64,000 bases of DNA from a bacterium (lineage in GTDB: Bacteria > Patescibacteriota > Saccharimonadia > Saccharimonadales > UBA4665). This document shows, in pieces, positions 21,054-30,086 of this stretch (the first letter of the stretch is position 1; each line of letters opens with the position of its first letter). The notes beneath the pieces are model-generated. The model did no database searches. It was not told the origin of the DNA and was given only the letters and a program-made list of their open reading frames with translations. A program made the position numbers and the translations under genes. The DNA lies in contig JAJZKN010000001.1 in NCBI GenBank assembly GCA_021850865.1, positions 94,834 to 158,833 of the forward strand. Direction: 5' to 3'.

Positions 21054-21449
21054 TTAACGCGTTGCCTTTAATTGTTTCTGCCGACGCCACACATAATGCA
21101 GTGCGGTGCCACCGGCAAAAGCTAGACTAAAACCGATAATTACCGAATTACCCGGACCGGTGTTAGTTAACTGCGAAGGGGATGAAGGCATAGTTGTCGC
21201 GGAACTGCCGGACGTCGGCGCACCGCCCGCTTGATTACTGTTCGGGTTCGTAGCCGAGTTATTCTGCTGCTGACTAATACCGGCCGGTGTTTTTGGTAGC
21301 GCGTTCGTAGCAACTTTGTTCGAAGAATTATTGTTAACTACCGAGTAGATTCCGTAACCAATCAGTGCCAGTACCACCAAAACGAGAAGTGAGGCTGAAA
21401 TAATTCTAAGCAACGGCCAGTTTCTGGACTCACTGTCGATCATTGCCAT
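21054..21449 (-). CDS. small surface protein with LPxTG-like C-terminal sorting signal
   Basis: N-terminal TM, Ser/Asn-rich linker, C-terminal QLTNTGPGNSVIIGFSLAFAGGTALHYVWRRQKQLKATR (motif, TM, basic tail). Confidence 0.65.
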   Translation of the reverse strand: MAMIDSESRNWPLLRIISASLLVLVVLALIGYGIYSVVNNNSSNKVATNALPKTPAGISQQQNNSATNPNSNQAGGAPTSGSSATTMPSSPSQLTNTGPGNSVIIGFSLAFAGGTALHYVWRRQKQLKATR

Positions 21450-21655
21450 AGATTCGCCTCCTCAGCTTTTTTATTATATACCAAATATTATTTTTGATAC
21501 TACATAGATTTTCTAAATAGTCGAAGATAATACATCCGGCTTAATTCATAGCGCATCTTCCATAATCGGCCCAACGTGTCCTATAAGCCTTATTAGCGAG
21601 CTAATCTTGGCCGCTGAGTACCCAAAAAAATAATCAAATCCGAAGCTTAACTAGG

Positions 21656-22462
21656 CTACGAACCGATGTACGGCGCAACGAAGCTCTTAGCAGCGTTAAT
21701 CGGAATAGCGAAACCGAGATTCTGTCCTTGAGCTGAAGTGGCTGTATTAATACCGATTACCAGGCCGGACGACGCATCAATCAGTGGGCCACCAGAGTTA
21801 CCGGGATTAATCGCCGCATCGGTTTGCAGCAGGCCGGACAACGACTCACTGCCGGTGGCGCTGGCCGAATCACTGGCCGTGATTGATCGATTAAGGGCTG
21901 AGATAATACCATTAGTGACAGTGTTCTGGAATTGGCCAAGAGCATTACCGATAGCAATCACGCTTTTGCCGACCACCACCGATGACGAGTCACCGAGCTT
22001 AACTGTACTTAAGCCGCTGGCGTTAATTTTAAGTAACGCTAAGTCGGCAGTCGGATCGGAAGCGACAATGGTAGCCGGATACTGTTTTTGATTGGTTAGC
22101 GTTACCGTCAGGTTCTGTGCCCCCTGAGGCGCGACATGATTGTTGGTCAGAATATAGCCATTGGCGGTAAGTATCATACCGGTTCCCGAGCCTTCTTCGA
22201 CTAACGGGCCGCCAAAGAAACTGTAAGTTGTACTGGTAGTGGTGATCGCCACGATCGCTGGCGAGTAGCTGTTGACCAGTTGCGGTATGGTCAGGCCACT
22301 GGCATTGGTCGCTTCCACTATCTTCGCTGTCGGACTCTGTGATTCGATTACCGTTCCACCGTAAGGATGCTTCGACTGGTACCAATAGGCACCGGCAACA
22401 CCGCTGGCCAAACCTATGGCAAGGATAATAAGCACTGAGAGTATTTGACCGATTCGTTTCAT
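21656..22462 (-). CDS. S1C trypsin-like serine protease (HtrA/DegP-like, no PDZ domain)
   Basis: GSGTGMILTANGYILTNNHV, ADLALLKI, TDAAINPGNSGGPLID; ends just after the protease domain. Confidence 0.92.
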   Translation of the reverse strand: MKRIGQILSVLIILAIGLASGVAGAYWYQSKHPYGGTVIESQSPTAKIVEATNASGLTIPQLVNSYSPAIVAITTTSTTYSFFGGPLVEEGSGTGMILTANGYILTNNHVAPQGAQNLTVTLTNQKQYPATIVASDPTADLALLKINASGLSTVKLGDSSSVVVGKSVIAIGNALGQFQNTVTNGIISALNRSITASDSASATGSESLSGLLQTDAAINPGNSGGPLIDASSGLVIGINTATSAQGQNLGFAIPINAAKSFVAPYIGS

Positions 22463-22809
22463 ATATAGCTAGCCTACCTTCGGTTGATTAGAATAACCTT
22501 AAACCTTCCGCTCTGTCAAAAACGGCTCAAGCTTTAGCACACAGCAAACGAGCGGAGTATAATTAATTCTCAGGAAGGCATACTACGGTCCCTGCTTCAC
22601 CTTAATTTATTATCAACGCCGTGATCCCTCCACTAAAGGAAGGCTCACTCTTACTGCGAGCAGCATAAGCTGTAAACAGGAACATACCAAACACGTAACC
22701 GGTCGGTAAAACCGGATCTTAGCTTTAATCTAATAATTAATCATTTCGGGCCAAAATCACCCACCTCCATATTCAGTGGAGGAGTGGCAGTAATGAAGGA
22801 GTAAAAACT

Positions 22810-23076
22810 ATGCGCGAAAAAATTAACCAGGACGTCAGTGTGGTTATGTACTATAGCGCCAGCAAGCGGCTGGCCTTACCGCACTTGATTCATTGGCAAA
22901 ACCAGGATTACGGAGTCGGCAAAATCGGCTATCATCACACCATTAAAGAGGGAATGACGCTGCACCACATTTTTGAGCTGGTGGACTCCACTCAAACCCT
23001 GTGGTTCCGTCTTAATCTGGACACCTCTAACCTGCACTGGAAATTGGAAGCCGTCAGTGACGGGCTACCCTACTAG
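22810..23076 (+). CDS. small protein coupled to Y-family polymerase gene
   Basis: 88 aa; RBS aaggag; stop 8 bp before the next start. Confidence 0.75.
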   Translation: MREKINQDVSVVMYYSASKRLALPHLIHWQNQDYGVGKIGYHHTIKEGMTLHHIFELVDSTQTLWFRLNLDTSNLHWKLEAVSDGLPY

Positions 23077-23084
23077 GAGTAATT

Positions 23085-24326
23085 ATGGATTTAGGCCTTA
23101 ACTACAACCGACCACTGGTCATGCACATCGATCTTAATTCCTGTTTTGCCACCATTGAGCAGCAGGCCAATCCGCTACTCCGGCACAAACCAGTGGCAGT
23201 TGCTGCCTATGACACGCCGCGCGGCATCATCCTGGCCGCCAGCTATGAAGCCAAGGCTCTGGGCATTAAATTAGGCGTCACCGTCAAAGAAGCCAGAATG
23301 ATCTGCCCGGAAATAATCGTAATGATGCCTGATCCGGACAAGTACTTTGACGCTCATCGCCGCTTCGAACAGGTCTTATGCAAATACACTAACGAAGTAA
23401 CGCCAAAGAGCGTCGACGAATTCGTGGTCGATTTTACCGGCTCGATAGCCATTCGCAGCGGCATTAGCATGGAAGAGATCGGCAGGCAGATTAAGCAGGA
23501 TATCCGTGCCTCCCTGGGCGAATATGTCAGCGTCAACGTTGGTATCGGCCCGAACCGGTTCCTAGCCAAGCTGGCCGCCGGCCTACACAAACCTGACGGC
23601 ATGGACAAAATTGACGCCAGTAATCTGAGACGGATCTATTCCGGGCTTGAGCTGATCGACCTGCCAGGCATTAACTACCGTTACGCCGCCCGGCTGAATT
23701 TAGCCGGCATTTACAGTCCGCTACAGATGCTTGACGCACCGCTTATGCAGCTCAAGCGTGAGGTCTTTCATAGCATCGTCGGCTTTTACTGGTACTTAAG
23801 ATTGCGCGGACATGAAGTCGATACTGTTGATTTCGGCCGCAAAAGTTTCGGACAGCAATACGCCATTAGCCAAAAAACAACAGATAAGCACGAACTGTCA
23901 CGGCTGCTCATGAAGCTCTGCGAAAAAGCCGGACGACGCTTAAGGAAACAGGGCTATCAGGCTGGCGGCATTTACCTCTGGCTAGCTTACGAAGACCGTA
24001 CCTATTGGGCTAAACGGCAACAGTTGCGAACGGCCGTCTATTCCACCCAGGATATTTTCCGCCAAGCCCAAAGTCTGCTAATGGCCACTCCCGAAAACAC
24101 GGCCAGAGCCACGAATATAGGCGTCAGTATCCATAACCTGCAGCTGGTTAACCCGCTCCAGCTGGGTTTGTTCGACGACACCAGGCTGGACACCAGATCA
24201 TTGGCCGTAGCAGCCGATCGGGTAAACGACCGTTACGGTGAATTCACCCTGGTGCCGGCATTAATGGCCAACATGCAGGACATTATCATCAAACGGGTAT
24301 CTTTCGGTCAGGACAGTACTAATTAG
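23085..24326 (+). CDS. Y-family DNA polymerase (DinB/UmuC-like)
   Basis: MHIDLNSCFATIEQQANPLLRHKPVAVAA...ILAASYEAKALGIKLGV...SVDEFVVDFTG...VNVGIGPNRFLAKLAA. Confidence 0.95.
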   Translation: MDLGLNYNRPLVMHIDLNSCFATIEQQANPLLRHKPVAVAAYDTPRGIILAASYEAKALGIKLGVTVKEARMICPEIIVMMPDPDKYFDAHRRFEQVLCKYTNEVTPKSVDEFVVDFTGSIAIRSGISMEEIGRQIKQDIRASLGEYVSVNVGIGPNRFLAKLAAGLHKPDGMDKIDASNLRRIYSGLELIDLPGINYRYAARLNLAGIYSPLQMLDAPLMQLKREVFHSIVGFYWYLRLRGHEVDTVDFGRKSFGQQYAISQKTTDKHELSRLLMKLCEKAGRRLRKQGYQAGGIYLWLAYEDRTYWAKRQQLRTAVYSTQDIFRQAQSLLMATPENTARATNIGVSIHNLQLVNPLQLGLFDDTRLDTRSLAVAADRVNDRYGEFTLVPALMANMQDIIIKRVSFGQDSTN

Positions 24327-25248
24327 CCGGGAATTGCGATAATAACTGACATGGGTAATCAAAATCCAAAGTACCGATTGTGTACTGCGTCATAATTAAC
24401 GGGCCGCCCAAAAACGATTTGGTGTCACATGACTTTGCGGCTTGGAAGCTAGATGTATCGCCGGTTCCCAGCCAAAGCGGCAAATTAATCGGCCATTTAC
24501 CGACCAGCGACGCCCATTGATTGGATGCCGTGTAGATACCCAGCTTAGGAGTTAAAAACCGGCGGGAACTAAATCCGTAAATCATGCCCATTAAATCGGC
24601 CCGATTAGCCACCAGCGAAGTCGTCCAACTGTTAATACTTTCGACGTCCAGCCACCAACCGGGAACATAAGCGGCCGCCAGATCGGCTTGGCGCATAGAA
24701 TAAAGCGCCGCCTGATAGCCGTAATTGAACGAGTAACAGTTCAATTGGTTTTTATGGGCGCAGTTAAGCGGGCCACTACCTACCTCTCTAATTCTGGGAA
24801 AGCCCGGATCTCCGGTATTAACATAGAGTGCGTAGGAGGTATTAGCTTGCCGGACTTCCTGGCCCAGACAGGGGTTAGGCTTAAAATCCAGTCCGCCGTT
24901 AACGCCAATAATAGCCCGGGAGAACTGGTCGGTCGGCAAACGCGAACAATTCGGCCATGACATATCGACCGTTAGCGGGCGCACGGCCCGCGAAGTAAAC
25001 AAAACCAAAAATAGCAAAGCGACCAGTACGGCAACCGGTATAAGAATAATGATCAATCTAGATGCCCAAATTTCCGCTTCTGGCGAAAATCCGGATCTGG
25101 TTTTTAGTCTCCCCAAGGATAAACCCATTACCTTTAGTATAGACCATCGTTTAAAGCCGAATAAGCACCGGGCCGTGGACAAAATCTCTGAAAAACGACC
25201 AAGAAAGTTGTTGCCAGGGACAGCGACTAGCCGACGAGCAGAAGCCAC
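24319..25248 (-). CDS. membrane-anchored GH25-like/DUF1906-like glycoside hydrolase-fold protein
   Basis: TM then VDMSWPNC...WWLDVESINSW...YGFSSRRFLTPKLGIYTASNQW...PLWLGTG. Confidence 0.65.
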   Translation of the reverse strand: MASARRLVAVPGNNFLGRFSEILSTARCLFGFKRWSILKVMGLSLGRLKTRSGFSPEAEIWASRLIIILIPVAVLVALLFLVLFTSRAVRPLTVDMSWPNCSRLPTDQFSRAIIGVNGGLDFKPNPCLGQEVRQANTSYALYVNTGDPGFPRIREVGSGPLNCAHKNQLNCYSFNYGYQAALYSMRQADLAAAYVPGWWLDVESINSWTTSLVANRADLMGMIYGFSSRRFLTPKLGIYTASNQWASLVGKWPINLPLWLGTGDTSSFQAAKSCDTKSFLGGPLIMTQYTIGTLDFDYPCQLLSQFPAN

Positions 25249-25430
25249 TTGCGATTGTTCAGTTTAAATTAAAAGCTTAATCTATCCAGTCTGCAGTCTA
25301 TTTATCTCAGTTAGCGATTTTTTGTTGCATTGTTTTACTTAATATGCAATGATGTACCCACTCTAGAAGAAGCTGCTAGCGAATCTTTGTGAGAAGTTCT
25401 AGTAAAGTATTAACAATAATTTTCGGTAAT

Positions 25431-25485
25431 TGAGGTGCAGCTAAGCGACCATCGGTGCGACTTACCTCAGAGCGAAGAAAGAGGT
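25431..25485 (+). promoter_or_regulatory. 5'UTR stem-loop with alternative pairing to the Shine-Dalgarno of the RRM gene
   Basis: TGAGGT (25431-25436) pairs with ACCTCA (25464-25469); the same ACCTC can pair with GAGGT (25481-25485). Confidence 0.5.
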
Positions 25486-25498
25486 AACAAATTAAATC

Positions 25499-25759
25499 AT
25501 GGCAAATAAACTATTTGTCGGATCTTTGGCTTGGTCGGCAACAGATGACGACTTGGCTAATTTTTTCAGCGACGCAGGCACAGTCGTATCGGCTAAGGTC
25601 ATCGTCGACCGCGAAACTAACCGCAGCAAAGGTTTCGGCTTTGTCGAAATGAGCTCTGACGAAGAGGCCAAGGCCGCTATCGACAAGCTTAACGGCAAAG
25701 ATCTTAACGGTCGTCCGGTCGCAGTTAGCGAAGCCCGTCCGCAGGCACCGCGCGACTAA
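25499..25759 (+). CDS. RRM-domain RNA-binding protein
   Basis: NKLFVGSLAWSATDDDLANFF (RNP2) and KGFGFVEM (RNP1). Confidence 0.96.
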   Translation: MANKLFVGSLAWSATDDDLANFFSDAGTVVSAKVIVDRETNRSKGFGFVEMSSDEEAKAAIDKLNGKDLNGRPVAVSEARPQAPRD

Positions 25760-25785
25760 CCAGTCTTGTTGGTTCGGTTAGAATA

Positions 25786-25818
25786 AGCCTATCGGTAATC
25801 ATTTACCGGTAGGCTTTG
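25786..25818 (+). terminator. hairpin terminator after RRM gene
   Basis: AGCCTATCGGTAA-tca-TTTACCGGTAGGCT followed by short T run. Confidence 0.8.
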
Positions 25819-25876
25819 TATATTAAGCGCACTTTGACTAGCTTTATTCTCAGCTGGCAAGTTATTATATGAGGGT

Positions 25877-26557
25877 ATGCAAATATACAAAGTCGGCATT
25901 CCAGAAATTGCCATCGCGCCCTTAACCAGTAAGTTAAAAAGCGCCCTCTACATCGGCCCCACTCTTTGGCTGATGCCTGGCGGCAGTAATATTAAACTAT
26001 GCGTAACGATCATGAGCCGCCTGGACAGTGACCTAACCGCCAATTTAACACTAGCATTAACCGATGAGCGATTTGGCCCGTACAATCATTCGGACTCCAA
26101 CTGGACCCAACTAATAAATGAAGGGCTGGCAGTTAAGAATGCCCGGGTTATAGAAGTTCTCCAGCCAGAGAACAACGACTTGGCGGGAACGGTTGCAGCT
26201 TACTCCAGCAAGCTCGAGCTCGCCATGGAAGAATCAACCACTATTATCGGGCAATTCGGTATGGGTAGTGATGGTCATATTGCCGGGATTCTACCTAATT
26301 CAGCTGCCGCCGACGATTCACTTTCCGGCATAGTAACCAGCTATGTCAGCGATCCCTTTACTCGTATTACCCTAACATTTAATGGCATCCGCCGGGTCAA
26401 ATCGGCTTTTTTGATTGCCTTTGGACCAGAAAAGCAACAGGCCTTAACCAATCTAGCCACTCTGAACCTGCCGTTAAGCACTCAACCGGCGCAAATAATT
26501 AAGGAAGTTAGGGAAGCCTACGTGTACAATGATCAGATAATAGGAGAAAATCAATGA
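25877..26557 (+). CDS. pgl: 6-phosphogluconolactonase
   Basis: LMPGGSNIKLCVTIM, ALTDERFGPYNHSDSNW, FGMGSDGHIAGILPNS; in operon with gnd and zwf. Confidence 0.9.
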   Translation: MQIYKVGIPEIAIAPLTSKLKSALYIGPTLWLMPGGSNIKLCVTIMSRLDSDLTANLTLALTDERFGPYNHSDSNWTQLINEGLAVKNARVIEVLQPENNDLAGTVAAYSSKLELAMEESTTIIGQFGMGSDGHIAGILPNSAAADDSLSGIVTSYVSDPFTRITLTFNGIRRVKSAFLIAFGPEKQQALTNLATLNLPLSTQPAQIIKEVREAYVYNDQIIGENQ

Positions 26558-27465
26558 AAATAGCCATTCACGGTCTGGGACGCATGGGCATGCAGATCTC
26601 ACGCAAATTAAGCGAGACCAATCACCTGGTAATCGCCCACAATCGCAGCTTCGAAAAGTCCGAAGAGGCTGCTCGCTTCGGCGCCAAGCCGGCCGCCACC
26701 AAAGAGGACGTAGTTAAACTGTTTGATACTGAGCCGGTGATCATCTGGATTATGCTGCCGGCGGAAATCGTCGACCAGCAAATCGACGAATGGTTCGAAC
26801 TGTTGCCCAAGGGTAGCATTCTGATTGACGGCGGCAATTCCGACTTTCGTCTAACCAAAGAATTGTCGGCCAGAGTCGAAGCCAAGGGCTTTAAGCTGGT
26901 TGATGTCGGCGTCAGCGGCGGGGTATGGGGCTACCAAAACGGTTTCTCGATGATGGCCGGCGCAAACGACCGGCAAGCATTCGAAGTCATCGAACCGGCG
27001 CTGATTGACCTGGCAAAACCGGAGGGCGGCTATGCCTATTTCGGCGAAAGCGGTAGTGGCCACTTTGTCAAAATGGTCCATAATGCCATTGAATATGGAA
27101 TGATGGAAAGTCTGGCGGAGGGCTATCGTTTCCTTAAGGACGGACCGTATGGCAATCTGGATTTGGCAGCTGCCGGAGAAGTCTGGCAGCATCATAGCGT
27201 GATCACTTCCTGGTTGAATCAACTTTGCCGGGACGCTCTAAAGGAGAACCCGACGCTGGAAGGAATCAACGGCTACGTGGCCGAGAACGGCGAAGCTCGC
27301 TGGACTCTCGAAGTCGCCAATTCCATGAATATCGGTATGCCGTCTATTCAATCGGCCCTGGACGTCAGGCTGGCCTCGCAAAAAGGCGAAATCAACTTTT
27401 CCACCCAGTTACTGGCAGCAATGCGTAACCTGTTCGGCGGACATGCGCTGAACAAGGATGATTAA
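26554..27465 (+). CDS. gnd: 6-phosphogluconate dehydrogenase (decarboxylating), short type
   Basis: MKIAIHGLGRMGMQISRKL, DGGNSDFR, GVSGGVWGYQNGFSMMAG, GSGHFVKMVHNAIEYGMM; ATGA overlap with pgl. Confidence 0.95.
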   Translation: MKIAIHGLGRMGMQISRKLSETNHLVIAHNRSFEKSEEAARFGAKPAATKEDVVKLFDTEPVIIWIMLPAEIVDQQIDEWFELLPKGSILIDGGNSDFRLTKELSARVEAKGFKLVDVGVSGGVWGYQNGFSMMAGANDRQAFEVIEPALIDLAKPEGGYAYFGESGSGHFVKMVHNAIEYGMMESLAEGYRFLKDGPYGNLDLAAAGEVWQHHSVITSWLNQLCRDALKENPTLEGINGYVAENGEARWTLEVANSMNIGMPSIQSALDVRLASQKGEINFSTQLLAAMRNLFGGHALNKDD

Positions 27466-28888
27466 ACGATTAACTATGCCTGAAGCACCGGAAATTAAGC
27501 CGTCTATTCTGGTTATTTTTGGGATTACTGGGGATTTGGCCAAACGCAAAGTCCTCCCGGCACTTTACCACCTTTGCAAAGACCGGTTACTGCCCGAAGG
27601 CACCAAAGTTATCGGCATCAGCCGCCGCGACGTGCCGCTTGAAGAAATTCTTGATACCGTTAATCTGTGCGTGATGGAAAAGGACAATATCTGCGACCCC
27701 GAAGTGATCAGTCGACTGCGTTCCTGGGTTAGTATGTTCAAACTTGACCCTCTTAGCGACGACGATTATGAACACCTGAAGCGCCACTTAAACGATCTCG
27801 AGCAGGCCGCCAAACAATGCATGGACAGACTTTTCTATTTATCCATACCGCCACAAGTCTATTCGCCGATTATCCAGAAAATGGGCCAGCATGGACTTAA
27901 CGCCAGTTGCGATCATAATCAGGCGAAAGTTCGGTTAATGATCGAAAAACCGTTCGGCCACGATGTGACTTCGGCTGAATTTCTCGTTAACGAAACCGAA
28001 AAGGTGTTCACTGAAGAGCAGATATTCCGGATAGATCACTATCTGGCGAAAGAAACCGCCCAAAACATTCTGCGGTTCCGTCGGCACAATCCGGTCTTTT
28101 CCAGCCAATGGAACTCTCGTCATATCCGCCGGATACACGTTATGGCAAAAGAAAAAATCGGCATAGAAAACAGAATCAACTTCTATGAACAAGTCGGAGC
28201 TATGCGTGATTTAATCCAAAGCCACCTGATGCAGCTGCTCTCACTAACCGCTATGCATCTGCCGGCCGAACTGAATTCCGAAGATATTCACGCAGCAAAA
28301 CATGCTTTTATGCAATCGCTAATCCCGCCCGGGACAGAAGGCAAGAGCATATCTAATCAGGTAGTGCGCGGACAGTACGATAGCTATCGAGAGGAAGTTG
28401 CCAATCCGCACTCATCCACTGAAACTTTTGTTTCGCTACTGCTGAAAAGCAGCGATCCCGATTGGGAGGGGACAACCTTTCAGCTAACCACCGGTAAATC
28501 TCTGGACGAAAAACTGACACAGATTCAGGTTCAGTTTGGTGATCGGGACCCCAATATTTTAAGCCTGCGCATTCAACCGGATGAGGGAATAGATATTAAT
28601 CTGCTGATCGAGCAACCGGGTTTTACTCACAATTTGCGCCAGGTACGGTTGAATTTCAGCTACAGCCAGGATTTTGATACCATCAATCACGATGCCTATG
28701 AAAGAGTGCTGGTCGATGCTATCCGCGGAGAAAGACTGCTATTCGCCACTAAAATGGAAGTATTAACCTCATGGCACTTATTGCAACCGATAATCAACAG
28801 CTGGCAAAACCAATCTGACGATTTAAAATTTTATGCCGCCGGCAGCCGAGGACCGTCTATACTAAAATTAAACCGCCAGGAATTTTAA
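27458..28888 (+). CDS. zwf: glucose-6-phosphate 1-dehydrogenase
   Basis: ILVIFGITGDLAKRKVLPALYHL, RIDHYLAKETAQNIL. Confidence 0.96.
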   Translation: MIKRLTMPEAPEIKPSILVIFGITGDLAKRKVLPALYHLCKDRLLPEGTKVIGISRRDVPLEEILDTVNLCVMEKDNICDPEVISRLRSWVSMFKLDPLSDDDYEHLKRHLNDLEQAAKQCMDRLFYLSIPPQVYSPIIQKMGQHGLNASCDHNQAKVRLMIEKPFGHDVTSAEFLVNETEKVFTEEQIFRIDHYLAKETAQNILRFRRHNPVFSSQWNSRHIRRIHVMAKEKIGIENRINFYEQVGAMRDLIQSHLMQLLSLTAMHLPAELNSEDIHAAKHAFMQSLIPPGTEGKSISNQVVRGQYDSYREEVANPHSSTETFVSLLLKSSDPDWEGTTFQLTTGKSLDEKLTQIQVQFGDRDPNILSLRIQPDEGIDINLLIEQPGFTHNLRQVRLNFSYSQDFDTINHDAYERVLVDAIRGERLLFATKMEVLTSWHLLQPIINSWQNQSDDLKFYAAGSRGPSILKLNRQEF

Positions 28889-28909
28889 GACACGTAGTCA
28901 GAGCAGCTT

Positions 28910-30079
28910 ATGATCGTAGATCTTATTATCATCGTACTCGTGATCAGTGCCATTTTTCGTGGCAAGGAGATTGGCTTCGTCCAGCAGATACTGTCAACTA
29001 TTGGTTTTTTCGGCGGCCTGATTCTTGGCACTTATTTATTGCCGTTAACCCTCAAGCCGATGCACACCGCACTTTCCAGGTCAATCGTCACTCTATTGAC
29101 GACGTTGGGTATGGCCATTATTATGCTGTCGCTCTTTGAGATCGCCGGAGTCTATGCCAAAAAACGGGTCGCCAGACTGGCTGAGCTAAACCGCTTTGAT
29201 AACATTCTGGGTGCAGTTATTAGTGCTATCTCGATTGTTATCGGTGTGTGGCTGGGTGTTGCGATTATTCGAACTCTGCCGTATAGCTCTTTCCAGCAGG
29301 ATATCAACGATTCAAAAATTGTCGGGTTTTTAGACCAACACCTGCCACCGGCACCTAACATTATCGCCGATTTAAGCCACTTAATTGATCCTAACGGTTT
29401 TCCAAAGGTGTTTAACGGCAACGAGCCGGCACCGCCGGGTTCGGTCAATCTGCCAGCCCAAAGCAAACTGGCCGCCGCTGTCAGCGCCGACCGGACGTCA
29501 GTCGTCAAAATCGTCGGTAGCGGTTGTGGCGGGGTCGTCGAAGGCTCAGGCTTCGTCGTAAGTAGTGATTTAGTGGCGACTAACGCCCATGTAGTAGCCG
29601 GCATCTCCCTGCCGTATGTTGAGGATGCCAACGGCAATCATTTGGCAAGTGTCATCTATTTTAATCCGAATCTTGATTTCGCCCTGCTGCGGGTAAGCCA
29701 TCTGGCTGGCAAACCATTAAGCATCTCCTCAGGCATTGTTCCCAATAAAACCCCGGCGGCCGTACTCGGTTATCCCGGCGGCGGCAGCTTCACTGTGGAT
29801 CCGGCGGCCGTGCTGGCTGAATTTTTAGCTACCGGCAGTAATATCTACGGCAAAGGCACCACTAATCGCCAGGTATACGAACTTCAGGCAAATATTATTC
29901 CCGGCAATTCCGGCGGCCCGTTAATCAACGTATCGGGTAGTGTAATTGGAGTAGTGTTCGCCGAATCAACGGAATACAATCACGTCGGATACGCCTTGGT
30001 CACTAAACCAATCGTTACGATTGTTAATAGTGAACTGAATAAAACTTCAACTGTTTCCACCGGCAATTGCGCTATGTAG
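28910..30079 (+). CDS. CvpA-like membrane domain fused to trypsin-like serine protease (MarP-like)
   Basis: CvpA-like 4-TM N-terminus; SGFVVSSDLVATNAHVV, LDFALLRV, IIPGNSGGPLIN. Confidence 0.9.
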   Translation: MIVDLIIIVLVISAIFRGKEIGFVQQILSTIGFFGGLILGTYLLPLTLKPMHTALSRSIVTLLTTLGMAIIMLSLFEIAGVYAKKRVARLAELNRFDNILGAVISAISIVIGVWLGVAIIRTLPYSSFQQDINDSKIVGFLDQHLPPAPNIIADLSHLIDPNGFPKVFNGNEPAPPGSVNLPAQSKLAAAVSADRTSVVKIVGSGCGGVVEGSGFVVSSDLVATNAHVVAGISLPYVEDANGNHLASVIYFNPNLDFALLRVSHLAGKPLSISSGIVPNKTPAAVLGYPGGGSFTVDPAAVLAEFLATGSNIYGKGTTNRQVYELQANIIPGNSGGPLINVSGSVIGVVFAESTEYNHVGYALVTKPIVTIVNSELNKTSTVSTGNCAM

Positions 30080-30086
30080 CCGGGCC

